Positions 8,819 through 16,436 of a stretch of 34,709 nucleotides of DNA are shown piece by piece. How positions within the stretch are numbered: the stretch's first letter is position 1; every line of letters starts with the position of its first letter. Under the pieces are notes generated by a model. It ran no database searches. It was not told the DNA's origin and saw only the letters and a program-made list of their open reading frames with translations. A program made the position numbers and the translations under genes. Source of the DNA: an uncultured Bacilli bacterium (GTDB lineage Bacteria > Bacillota_I > Bacilli_A > RF39 > UBA660); contig CANQHQ010000013.1 in assembly GCA_947623825.1 (NCBI GenBank), positions 1-34,709 of the forward strand, read 5' to 3'.

Positions 8819-10624
8819 ATGAAAGATAACTTATTTGAACAGTTGGATTTTGGGGCTTTTAAGGAATATATCGATAATGATGATATTACCGACGTTTCTT
8901 ATACGAATAATGGGCAAATATGGATTCGTTCTCTTACGCAAGGTTCCTTACGTGTCGAGAATCCCAATATCAATAACTCTGTCGTTGAGAAATTAGCGTT
9001 TCAGTGTTCGAATGTAATGGGTACTACGTTCAATAATGCTAGTCCCTTCTTGGATGCTGAGAGCCCAGAGTTACGTATGAATTTCGTACATGATTCGATT
9101 GCGACAAACGGGATTGCACTCGTTATTCGTAAAACTCCGGCAAAGATTCGTTTGAAAGAAGAGACTTTGTTGGAAGAAGAATATGTTACGAAAGATATTC
9201 ATGATTTCTTAATTAAATGTGTTCACGGACATTGTAACATTATGGTGTGTGGAGAGACTGGTTCAGGTAAAACAGAGTTTGTAAAATATTTGGCTTCTCA
9301 TACAGTAGAAAGTGAAAAAATCATTACCATTGAGGATACGTTGGAACTTCACTTGGATAAGATTTATCCACATCGAGATATTGTAGCGATGAAAACAAAT
9401 AACATTGCTTCTTACTCAGATGTTCTTGTTACTTGTATGAGACAGAATCCAAAATGGATTTTACTTTCCGAAGTTCGTAGTGCGGAGGCTGTTACAGCCG
9501 TTCGTAACTCAATTTCTTCTGGACACAACATTTTGTCTACCATCCACTCGGATAAAGCAAATGCGATTCCGCATCGTTTGTATTCTTTGATGGAAACAGA
9601 CTTGGATGTAGATCAGTTCTTGAATACGATTTATCGTTATGTTCAAATGGGTGTACATATTAAAGCATATTACAGTCCGAAATTTAAAAAATTTCATCGT
9701 GAGATTGATGAAATTACGGAGTTTTATATCGATGAAGATAATAAACCAATCTATAACATTATTTATCAAAAGACGATGAGTGGAAAAATTGTCAAAAAGA
9801 ATCCTAGTCAACATTTAATCGATTATCTTGCAGCCCAGAATATTGATGTAGGAGATACTACTTTTGCGAATGAAGAAGACAAAGGATTATCGCTAGATGA
9901 TGTCATCGGCGAAAAAGATGAAGCAGAGGTTTTGAAGGAGCAACAAGAAAAAGAAGCAGAAAGAAAGGCGCAAGAAGAGAAGGAACAACAAGAACAAGAG
10001 AATTCAGATTCTATGAACGATTCTTCCGATTCCTCTTCTGGTGGTACCGTGATTCCACCGGTTTCTCCTGTTCCTCAAGCGGATACGGTTTCTCCTGTTG
10101 CAGAGACACCGATTGTTCCGCAAGAACCGGCTCCTTCTGTAGAGGTGCCACCGACTGTTCCTATGCCGTCCGGTTCCAGTGATTCGGTTGTAGCGACGCC
10201 GGCTCCTTCGGTGGAGGTGCCACCGGCTGTTCCTATGCCAGATCCTTCGGCCATTCGTCCAAATCCGGACCCTATTCCTGCTTCACCAACTTCTGAAGCG
10301 GTTTCTACTTCGCCTTCGAATCTTGCGCCTCCTCCTGTGATGCCAAATGTTCCACCGGCAGTAGAAAGTCCTACGGTAGTGACACCGACCGTTCCTTCGA
10401 TAGAGACTCCGGTGACTCCGAATGTAGTACCGAATGCTTCGGTTTCGCCTGTCATTCCTACGCCAACGACGGAAATTCCTAGTACTGTTCCACCGGTGAC
10501 TCCGGCTGCACCTGTACCTCCTGTACCGAGTGCTCCTGCTACACCACCAACTGCAATGGGTGGTATCCCGATTGTAGATCCAATTACTGGTTCAGTAATT
10601 CAAAATTTAAACGGTAATGTTTAA
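8819..10624 (+). CDS. tadA: TadA/CpaF-type secretion ATPase with Pro-rich C-terminal tail
   Basis: The protein has 601 residues. The first 370 or so form a VirB11/TadA-type ATPase: Walker A G-E-T-G-S-G-K-T at 145-152, Asp box I-E-D-T-L-E-L-H, Walker B region WILLSEVRSAEAV (the usual GE is SE here) and His box S-T-I-H-S-D-K. This cytoplasmic hexamer powers pilus assembly with TadB and TadC. From about residue 375 the chain becomes acidic and Gln-rich. From about 405 to the end it is rich in Pro, Val, Thr and Ser, with internal repeats. Such a tail is unusual for this family and may bind a partner. AGAGGGGAC before ATG 8819 supports the start. Confidence 0.88.
   Translation: MKDNLFEQLDFGAFKEYIDNDDITDVSYTNNGQIWIRSLTQGSLRVENPNINNSVVEKLAFQCSNVMGTTFNNASPFLDAESPELRMNFVHDSIATNGIALVIRKTPAKIRLKEETLLEEEYVTKDIHDFLIKCVHGHCNIMVCGETGSGKTEFVKYLASHTVESEKIITIEDTLELHLDKIYPHRDIVAMKTNNIASYSDVLVTCMRQNPKWILLSEVRSAEAVTAVRNSISSGHNILSTIHSDKANAIPHRLYSLMETDLDVDQFLNTIYRYVQMGVHIKAYYSPKFKKFHREIDEITEFYIDEDNKPIYNIIYQKTMSGKIVKKNPSQHLIDYLAAQNIDVGDTTFANEEDKGLSLDDVIGEKDEAEVLKEQQEKEAERKAQEEKEQQEQENSDSMNDSSDSSSGGTVIPPVSPVPQADTVSPVAETPIVPQEPAPSVEVPPTVPMPSGSSDSVVATPAPSVEVPPAVPMPDPSAIRPNPDPIPASPTSEAVSTSPSNLAPPPVMPNVPPAVESPTVVTPTVPSIETPVTPNVVPNASVSPVIPTPTTEIPSTVPPVTPAAPVPPVPSAPATPPTAMGGIPIVDPITGSVIQNLNGNV
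10127..10239 (+). repeat. Two tandem-spaced 41-bp copies encoding the Pro-rich tail repeat
   Basis: Copies at 10127-10167 and 10199-10239 differ at three positions and encode PAPSVEVPP(T/A)VPMP. They are 72 bp apart. They show that the ATPase tail grew by duplication and is probably variable in length between strains. Confidence 0.75.
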
Positions 10625-10665
10625 AAAAATCGAGTTCCAATACTAATTTAAATGAGGTGACAAAT

Positions 10666-11559
10666 ATGGAATTAGTAATTTTGTTAGCCATTATGATTTT
10701 TATCATCATTTATCGACAATACCAAGGACAGAATGTCTATAAATTCATTACGGCTCAAGCAGGTACTTTGTACGATAAGTTTGCTCCTTATTCTTTTAAA
10801 GTCATTCGTGAGAAGACAAAAGAGTTAGGGCAAGAATACACTGCCAAACAGTATGCCGTTCAGGTTGTGACGTTCTCTCTTTTTGCGGGTGTTGTCTCTT
10901 ACTTATACTTTTACAACTTATTGATTTCTATCTTTTATATTATTGCTGTCGATATGGTTATTCCGTATTTGGCATATCTACGGTGTAAGAAAGTATATAG
11001 TGAATTTCTTTTCGAACAAATACAGATTTATACGACCAATACGATTATGGAGTTTGCGACTACCCAGAGTTTCGTAAAAGCTTTGGAAGGAGTCGTGGCT
11101 TCCGGAGTTTTGGAGGAACCAGTTTTGGGTGATGTGAACCTCATGATTACCCTTGCTTATCAGAATGGTTCCATTGATGAATCCATTCAGTTTATGACCG
11201 CAAAATATCCATACTATATCGTAAAAAATATGCATCAGTTATTCTTACAGATTACCAAAGAAGGTGCCCGTGATTCTGGAGAATCCTTGGATAATATGCA
11301 ATCCGATATCGATATGCTTGTCGAAAGCGTTTATCGTGATAGAATGGATCGGGCGAACTTCCATAAAGGATTTTTGAAATACGGTGTCATTCTTTACTTA
11401 TTGGTAATGCTCGTTCAATATTTGTTAGGAAGAGATACGTATATTACAATGTTGGATAATATTATTGTAAAAATGATTTTACATGCCATTATTTGGTTAA
11501 ATAGTTATTTTCTTCTTAAGGGAGAAAAATTCTATAACGAGAATGTAGGTGAAGAGTAG
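10666..11559 (+). CDS. tadB: TadB-like inner-membrane platform protein (GspF/T2SSF family)
   Basis: The protein has 297 residues. Hydrophobic segments occur at the N-terminus, in the middle (FSLFAGVVSYLYFYNLLISIFYII) and near the C-terminus (KYGVILYLLVMLVQYLL and IIVKMILHAIIWLNSYFLL). A long soluble domain lies between them. This is the usual T2SSF-type layout of Tad platform proteins, which link the ATPase to the growing pilus. I chose ATG 10666 because TGAGGTG ends just before it; a GTG at 10657 is inside that site. The following gene starts in its stop codon. Confidence 0.75.
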   Translation: MELVILLAIMIFIIIYRQYQGQNVYKFITAQAGTLYDKFAPYSFKVIREKTKELGQEYTAKQYAVQVVTFSLFAGVVSYLYFYNLLISIFYIIAVDMVIPYLAYLRCKKVYSEFLFEQIQIYTTNTIMEFATTQSFVKALEGVVASGVLEEPVLGDVNLMITLAYQNGSIDESIQFMTAKYPYYIVKNMHQLFLQITKEGARDSGESLDNMQSDIDMLVESVYRDRMDRANFHKGFLKYGVILYLLVMLVQYLLGRDTYITMLDNIIVKMILHAIIWLNSYFLLKGEKFYNENVGEE

Positions 11560-12344
11560 TGGAGATATTAATTGTTGGTGCTATCTTCTTATTTGCCTTA
11601 TTCTATAATCAGGGAGTTAGTAGTAAAAAGTTCATTCAAGATAATAAGTTATTATTTGACAAGTTAAAAGAAGAGGATTTTGATTTCTTAGTTTCTGTTC
11701 GATATGGAGATAAAAAGACTCCGGAAGAAGTGTTCGATAAGAGAATTAAGACAGCTGGTATTGTGATGCTTGCGTTTATGTTTATTTTCTTATCTGATTT
11801 ATCTTTGATCAATATCGTTTTAGATATCGTCATTGGATATATTACATTTAAGTCAGATTATAATAACTTGAAAAAATATTATAAGAGACATTTACATGAA
11901 ATTGACGTTATGTTGCCATACTACTTAAAAGGATTAGAGATTTTGGTTCAGCATTATACGGTTCCTGTAGCCCTTGCGAAATCCATCGATGAAGCTCCTG
12001 CTGTTTTTAAACCAGGGCTTCGTACTTTGATTGCGAAGATTGATGCTGGTGATTCTTCGATCCAACCTTATATGGATTTTGCGAACGAATATCCTGTTCG
12101 TGACTCTATGCGTATGATGCGTTTGCTTTATCGTTTAGGATTAGGTTCTCAGGAAAGAAAACAAGAAAGATTACTTATGTTTTCTCGTACTGTTTCCAAT
12201 CTACAAGCGAAAGCTAGAGAGCAAAAGTATAAGGAAAGATTGGAGCATATGGAAAGTCAAACCATGGTTATGCTTGTCTGTACTGGTGCAGGAGTCATGG
12301 TATTGATTTTATTCGCTATGCTTCAGATGTTTACATCTGTATAG
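11559..12344 (+). CDS. tadC: TadC-like inner-membrane platform protein (GspF/T2SSF family)
   Basis: The protein has 261 residues, with helices at the N-terminus, at about 65-100 and at the C-terminus (MVMLVCTGAGVMVLILFAML). The cytoplasmic domain LPYYLKGLEILVQHYTVPVALAKSIDEAP is typical of TadC-type T2SSF proteins. The GTG start overlaps the TAG stop of tadB (TAGTG), so translation is probably coupled. It is the second platform subunit of the machine. Confidence 0.72.
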   Translation: MEILIVGAIFLFALFYNQGVSSKKFIQDNKLLFDKLKEEDFDFLVSVRYGDKKTPEEVFDKRIKTAGIVMLAFMFIFLSDLSLINIVLDIVIGYITFKSDYNNLKKYYKRHLHEIDVMLPYYLKGLEILVQHYTVPVALAKSIDEAPAVFKPGLRTLIAKIDAGDSSIQPYMDFANEYPVRDSMRMMRLLYRLGLGSQERKQERLLMFSRTVSNLQAKAREQKYKERLEHMESQTMVMLVCTGAGVMVLILFAMLQMFTSV

Positions 12345-12388
12345 AATTGTCAAACGATTCAAAAAAGATTTAATTTAGAATCAAAATA

Positions 12389-12403
12389 TGTTACTATTAT
12401 AAT
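12389..12403 (+). promoter_or_regulatory. Possible extended -10 promoter before the pilin genes
   Basis: TGTTACTAT (12389-12397) has the extended -10 form seen at 4451 and 19954, and an overlapping TATAAT lies at 12398-12403. Both are very close to the AAGGAGG ribosome site at 12404, so the TATAAT box could not include that site in its transcript. A TTGTCA lies further up at 12347. A separate promoter for the abundant pilins is plausible but the exact boxes are uncertain. Confidence 0.3.
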
Positions 12404-12419
12404 AAGGAGGAGATAAGAA

Positions 12420-12602
12420 ATGAAAGAAGCGACTGGTGAATTAAACATGACCGTAATTACGATTATCGCTATCGGTGCTATCATCGCATTCTTCTGGGTT
12501 ATGTGGCCTCAAATTCAAGAGAAGATTGAAAATGTATGGGGTGCTACTTCTACTTGTCCAGAAGGAATGACTGAAAAGAACGGTCTTTGCGTACAAGATT
12601 AG
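12420..12602 (+). CDS. 60-residue Flp-like pilin candidate
   Basis: The protein has a short leader MKEATG, then ELNM and a strongly hydrophobic helix (TVITIIAIGAIIAFFWVMW). A short polar tail with two cysteines follows (C-x11-C). Size and layout fit Flp/Tad major pilins, which are 50-80 residues and mostly helix. The leader matches those of the next two proteins, but the usual Glu at mature position 5 is Thr here if cleavage follows the Gly. A near-perfect AAGGAGGAG ribosome site suggests high expression. It lies directly after tadC, where pilins are often found. Confidence 0.65.
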   Translation: MKEATGELNMTVITIIAIGAIIAFFWVMWPQIQEKIENVWGATSTCPEGMTEKNGLCVQD

Positions 12603-12646
12603 TATGTATCAAATTTTCTATAAAAGAATAGAAGAGTGGTGATATC

Positions 12647-13153
12647 TTGAAAGAAGCATTTGGAGGGATATTTACCTTGGAAGCCATCACGTTCGCATTG
12701 GTAGTAATCATGTGTCTGATGGCTTTCACTGTAAATTACACAAAAGCATTTCGAGTAAAAAATGAGATTCGTAATATTATTGAGAAGAACGATGGATTAA
12801 CAGCCAATGCAGAGTTAGAAATTGCCGAATTTATCCATAATACCAATTATTATTTACCAGAGGAATATGAACAGGCATGCAAACAAATGGGATATGACGT
12901 TTATACTGGAAATTCTGCTGATGGAGCTTCTGGTATTCGTTTTTGTATCAAATGTAATTATGCAAATGCGACTGGTTGGACCAATGAAAAAGCAGAAGTA
13001 CGTGGTGTCTACTATTCCATTGCGACGTTTGTCACTTTTGATATTCCTGTTGTGAATAATATTTTCCCGATTTCGGCAAGCTTTTTTAGAATTTCAGGGG
13101 AAACACAGTTGATTTACTCAGAGAATTATAAATACAGTAGATGGTGTCAGTAA
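12647..13153 (+). CDS. Pilin-like protein with prepilin leader (minor pilin candidate)
   Basis: The protein has 168 residues. The leader MKEAFG-GIFTLEAITFALVVI fits a type IV prepilin: cleavage after a Gly leaves I-F-T-L-E with Glu at position 5, then a hydrophobic helix. The globular part has four cysteines (QAC, FCIKC, WC). It is a clear paralog of the next protein: both share the leader, the YTKAFR/YTRAFR motif after the helix and the FPISA/FPATA motif. The TTG start is supported by GTGGTGA upstream. Confidence 0.72.
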   Translation: MKEAFGGIFTLEAITFALVVIMCLMAFTVNYTKAFRVKNEIRNIIEKNDGLTANAELEIAEFIHNTNYYLPEEYEQACKQMGYDVYTGNSADGASGIRFCIKCNYANATGWTNEKAEVRGVYYSIATFVTFDIPVVNNIFPISASFFRISGETQLIYSENYKYSRWCQ

Positions 13154-13165
13154 GCAGGTGAGGAA

Positions 13166-13675
13166 ATGAGAGAAGCGATGGGTGGTGCTTTAACTTTTGA
13201 AGCACTTTTGGTCTTTTTACTATTGGTTATGGGAATCTTGTTTTTCAGTGTGAGCTATACGAGAGCATTTCGATTCAAGAATCAAGTGATTGACGTGATT
13301 GAAGAATTTGAAGGTTTGACAGAAGATGCAGAGGACAAGATAGATCGTATCGCAAAGAATCAAGAATATACCTTGGATTCTACGAGCCCTTATGCTAGAA
13401 AATGTGAGTCACGTGGATATCAGGCATTGGTTCGAAATGGAGATCCTCAATATGTTCTTTGTGTTAGTTGTGAACTCGTGGATGTTACCGGAAGAGAAGT
13501 TTCCAGTGCTCGTTATAAAGGGGCTCGTTTCCGTGTTGCTAGTTTTGTGAATGTTAATATTCCAGTGATTAAGCAAATTTTTCCAGCAACGGCAGATTTC
13601 TTGATGGTGGAAGGGGAAACCGATTTGATTTTGTCTTCTGGTAATAACTCTGAGTTGTGTAGGAATATTAATTAG
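13166..13675 (+). CDS. Pilin-like protein with prepilin leader (second copy)
   Basis: The protein has 169 residues. The leader MREAMG-GALTFEALLVFLLLV again places Glu at position 5 after cleavage at the second Gly (A-L-T-F-E). The helix is followed by YTRAFRFKNQ and a globular domain with four cysteines in the same order as in the preceding paralog (KC, LCVSC, LC). It probably arose by tandem duplication. It starts 12 bases after the previous stop, with CAGGTGAGG as ribosome site. Confidence 0.72.
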   Translation: MREAMGGALTFEALLVFLLLVMGILFFSVSYTRAFRFKNQVIDVIEEFEGLTEDAEDKIDRIAKNQEYTLDSTSPYARKCESRGYQALVRNGDPQYVLCVSCELVDVTGREVSSARYKGARFRVASFVNVNIPVIKQIFPATADFLMVEGETDLILSSGNNSELCRNIN

Positions 13676-13708
13676 ATTGGGTTGTGTGCTTATGGAAGGT
13701 GATAATAG

Positions 13709-14749
13709 ATGAACGTAATTATATCAAATGAAAGACAGACAGAATTAGCGAATTTGGATATTGAAGTAATTAAGTCAGTTAATGGGGTTTTTGAAGCCGA
13801 TGAACTGGTTCAGATGTTTTCTAACTTCTTTTTTGGTCGAATGATTCTTGATTTGACCGCTTTAAAAAATTATCGTGATATTCACAATTTACAGAAATTG
13901 TCTATGTCCCTAGATGTTGAAAAAATTATTGTATTGTTACCAGATACGCCTGAGTGTTTGGCTCCCCAATTTTTGTCTAAATTGATATCTATGGGGATTT
14001 ATAATTTTACTACCAATTTGGATGGGGTGAATTATTTATTACAAAATCCTAATACGTATCGTGATGTTGCCCATTTACATCAAATTGATGCTTCGGCCTC
14101 AGAACCTGCATCCGGTGGCAGTGGCATGGCTCCAGCTGCTATGATGCCAACGCCAGCGGTGGAGGATGGGACAACGATTATTAATAATATTGTCAATGGT
14201 GGTGCCTTTATTTTAGGTATCAAGAATTTGACGGAGCATGCAGGAGCAACGATGTTATCCTATTTATTGAAACTTGAATTAGATCATATTGGAAAACCCG
14301 CAGTTGCGATAGAAGTGGATCGCCATGATTTTATGTATATTAACAATAAGGAATTGGTATCCGTTTCGAAAGATTCTTTAGCACAGGAGTTGTTAAAGCA
14401 TCGAGAGGCTTCTGTCATTCTCATCGATTTAAATAGTTATGAAGGAACCGATGTTTGTACTGAAATCATTTATTTGGTAGAACCATCAACGATTAAGTTA
14501 AATAAATTGATGCGAAGAGATCGTCAGGTATTTGACAAGTTAAAAGGAAAGAAGATTGTTTTGTCGAAAAGTTTGCTTACTATGAAAGATATTACGGAAT
14601 TTGAATATGAAGCGAGAACCAAAGTGTTCTTCAATATGCCACCATTAGATGAACGGGTAAATAATTCGGAAATTCTTCAGGATTTATTGAATCGATTAGG
14701 TATTAGTACTTATTCTGCTGGAGGTTCTTCTGGTGGAGGCTTAATGTAA
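13709..14749 (+). CDS. CpaE/TadZ-like localisation protein with degenerate ParA/MinD domain
   Basis: The protein has 346 residues. The N-terminal part (about 1-125) looks like a receiver-type fold (RMILDLTALKNY, IIVLLPDTPE). An Ala/Pro/Gly linker (about 130-155) leads to a MinD/ParA-like domain starting AFILGIKNLTEHAGATMLSY. At the Walker A position it has HAGATM instead of KGGxGKT, so ATP binding is doubtful. CpaE/TadZ proteins place Tad machines at cell poles or foci. AAGGTGAT precedes ATG 13709. The family call rests on layout and location. Confidence 0.65.
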   Translation: MNVIISNERQTELANLDIEVIKSVNGVFEADELVQMFSNFFFGRMILDLTALKNYRDIHNLQKLSMSLDVEKIIVLLPDTPECLAPQFLSKLISMGIYNFTTNLDGVNYLLQNPNTYRDVAHLHQIDASASEPASGGSGMAPAAMMPTPAVEDGTTIINNIVNGGAFILGIKNLTEHAGATMLSYLLKLELDHIGKPAVAIEVDRHDFMYINNKELVSVSKDSLAQELLKHREASVILIDLNSYEGTDVCTEIIYLVEPSTIKLNKLMRRDRQVFDKLKGKKIVLSKSLLTMKDITEFEYEARTKVFFNMPPLDERVNNSEILQDLLNRLGISTYSAGGSSGGGLM

Positions 14750-14775
14750 ATCTATGTCAAAATCATAGCAAGTTA

Positions 14776-14804
14776 TTGACGTTAATTTGATAATTCGATA
14801 TAAT
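14776..14804 (+). promoter_or_regulatory. Strong sigma-A-type promoter before the two-helix protein
   Basis: TTGACG (14776-14781), an exact 17-bp spacer and TATAAT (14799-14804) match the consensus at 11 of 12 bases. It is among the best promoters in the window. It drives the small membrane protein at 14830 and suggests that product is needed in larger amounts than the machine parts upstream. Confidence 0.8.
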
Positions 14805-14829
14805 GTTTTTAGTAAAGAGGAGGAGTATA

Positions 14830-15198
14830 ATGATGGATTTAATTCAATTTTTAGGAAAGTGTCCTGATGATTTAGCACCTATTTTTCGTTTCTTGAAACA
14901 TGGTGTATATCCAATTATTCAAATTGGTATCCCAATTATCTTGATTGTAATGGGATCTATCGATTTAGGTAAAGCAGTTTTATCAAGTGATGATAAGGAA
15001 ATTAAGTCAGCAACGAGTAAGTTAGTTAAAAGAGCCATCGCTGCTGTTGCCGTTTTCTTTGTTGCAACCATCGTTTCTTTATTGATGGGTATGTTTGCTG
15101 GAACTGGTGCCAAAGATTCTGATGCAACAAGTTGGAAAGATTGTTGGGATGATGCAAATTTAGGAACTGGTGATTCTGGTGCTGAAACTCCAAGATAA
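14830..15198 (+). CDS. Two-helix small membrane protein, VirB2/TrbC-pilin-like
   Basis: The protein has 122 residues (start at ATG 14830 or the adjacent ATG 14833; AGAGGAGGA lies before them). Two hydrophobic helices (about 25-43 and 65-87) are separated by a charged loop GKAVLSSDDKEIKSATSKLVKRA. This layout and loop resemble VirB2/TrbC-like pilins of Gram-positive bacteria, though I cannot confirm homology. Two cysteines lie outside the helices. Its strong promoter and following terminator make it a single-gene unit inside the pilus locus. Confidence 0.6.
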   Translation: MMDLIQFLGKCPDDLAPIFRFLKHGVYPIIQIGIPIILIVMGSIDLGKAVLSSDDKEIKSATSKLVKRAIAAVAVFFVATIVSLLMGMFAGTGAKDSDATSWKDCWDDANLGTGDSGAETPR

Positions 15199-15214
15199 TA
15201 AAAAGCAATTTTTG

Positions 15215-15255
15215 AAAGGATAAGATGACTTCTATTGTCTTGTTCCTTTTTTTTT
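15215..15255 (+). terminator. Intrinsic terminator overlapping the next promoter
   Basis: AAAGGA-TAAGAT (15215-15226) pairs with GTCTTG-TTCCTTT (15237-15249) with one bulge and two wobble pairs, followed by an uninterrupted T tract to 15255. It ends the two-helix protein transcript. The right arm contains part of the -35 box of the next promoter. Confidence 0.7.
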
Positions 15256-15263
15256 GGTATAAT
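15235..15263 (+). promoter_or_regulatory. Sigma-A-type promoter for the 371-residue surface protein
   Basis: TTGTCT (15235-15240), 17-bp spacer and TATAAT (15258-15263). It lies 22 bp before ATG 15286. Its -35 box and spacer lie within the terminator hairpin and T tract of the gene upstream. Confidence 0.65.
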
Positions 15264-15285
15264 GATAGTTGTTAAGGGTGAGATT

Positions 15286-16401
15286 ATGAAAGATTTATTT
15301 GAAAATACTGGTACAAAAAAGTTGTTGTTTATTTTCGGTGGCATTGTGGGATTGGCGATATTCATCGTTGTTATTCTTCTTTTATATAATTCTTTTTTTT
15401 CTCGGATGTCTTATTCGAAAATTGAAACGACGATGGTGGAAGCCGCCAAAAAGTATTATGGAGAAAATGGTCGTCTATTGCCTTCTGAATCGGGTGAATC
15501 TGCTACTGTCAATGTGACATCTTTAGTTTCTGCTGGTTATATGGATGAGTTAAATAAATATACGAGTAGGATTGATAAGTCACTATCTTGTAGTGGTAGT
15601 GTTTTGGTTACCAATATTAATAATCAGTATCGTTATTCACCAAACTTAATTTGTGGAGAAAAATACGCTACTGAAACCTTGTTGAAGCACATTCGTGATC
15701 AAGAAGCGATTGTAACTTCTGGGGATGGGTTGTATGAATTAAATGGTGGATATGTCTTTAGAGGAGAAAATCCAAATAATGTTGTCAAGTTTGCTGATCG
15801 TACTTGGAATATTATTAAAATTCAAGATGATTATATATATATGCTTTATGCTGATGAAGAAAAGTATGATAAAAGAGTTTGGGACAATCGATATAACATT
15901 GATCGTTCCTCTGCGGTTGGTATTAATGATTTTTCTGTTAGTAGAATTCATGATTCTTTAAATAATATTTATAATTCAGGTACCTTCTTTTACGATGATG
16001 AGAAGATGTTGGTAATGCCATTTGATTTACCAATTGGAGGTCGTTCTGTGAGTGATATCGCAAACGATGGTAGTATGGAGGGTTCTAGAATTCTAGAGAA
16101 TCAATATTTAGGTCTTTTACCACTTTATGATTTTATTAATGCTAGTACTGATACCAATTGCTTATCGGCTTCTTCTAAGAGTTGTGCGAACTATAATTAT
16201 CTTTCTTATTTAGATGATGATTGGTGGTTATTGACTCCATCTAATGAGAATACCTATGAGGTGTACAATGTAACGAATGGGACAGTGTCTTTGGAATATG
16301 CAAGTGTAAATAGTATTGTACGACCATATGTCCGCTTGGTGAAAGATGTCCTTTATGTAGATGGAACAGGAGCACCATCTAATCCTTATACAATCAAATA
16401 G
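15286..16401 (+). CDS. Membrane-anchored surface protein, paralog of the 607-residue protein
   Basis: The protein has 371 residues. The N-terminal helix (about 11-34) is followed by a pseudopilin-like segment (KIETTMVEAAKKYYGENGRLLP ... LVSAGYMDELN). Next come a module with VVKFADRTWNIIKIQDD and a C-terminal part ending GTGAPSNPYTIK. This matches the layout of the protein at 1750: helix, R-L-L-P motif, CG near the end of the pseudopilin part, then DUF6273-like module and G-x-G...PY end. Four cysteines lie outside the membrane. ATG 15286 has GGGTGAG upstream. It is likely a surface subunit or minor pilin. Confidence 0.65.
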   Translation: MKDLFENTGTKKLLFIFGGIVGLAIFIVVILLLYNSFFSRMSYSKIETTMVEAAKKYYGENGRLLPSESGESATVNVTSLVSAGYMDELNKYTSRIDKSLSCSGSVLVTNINNQYRYSPNLICGEKYATETLLKHIRDQEAIVTSGDGLYELNGGYVFRGENPNNVVKFADRTWNIIKIQDDYIYMLYADEEKYDKRVWDNRYNIDRSSAVGINDFSVSRIHDSLNNIYNSGTFFYDDEKMLVMPFDLPIGGRSVSDIANDGSMEGSRILENQYLGLLPLYDFINASTDTNCLSASSKSCANYNYLSYLDDDWWLLTPSNENTYEVYNVTNGTVSLEYASVNSIVRPYVRLVKDVLYVDGTGAPSNPYTIK

Positions 16402-16420
16402 AGCGTTTTGCTCTTTTTTT
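16400..16420 (+). terminator. Intrinsic terminator
   Basis: AGAGC (16400-16404), loop GTTTT, GCTCT (16410-16414), then seven further T residues in a row (to 16420). The stem begins inside the TAG stop codon of the preceding gene. Confidence 0.75.
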
Positions 16421-16436
16421 CTAAAGGGGTGAAAAT

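Noticed and set aside
10075-10455. 126-residue minus-strand ORF rich in Gly/Thr
   Set aside because: It is the antisense of the repetitive Pro-rich ATPase tail, with no ribosome site or promoter.
14830-15198. VirB2/TrbC-like protein as evidence for a conjugative type IV secretion system
   Set aside because: No VirB4, VirD4, relaxase or other type IV secretion gene is in the window; the surrounding machine is Tad-type.
14919-15365. 148-residue minus-strand ORF
   Set aside because: It runs against two well-supported + strand genes and their promoter and terminator, and has no start signals.
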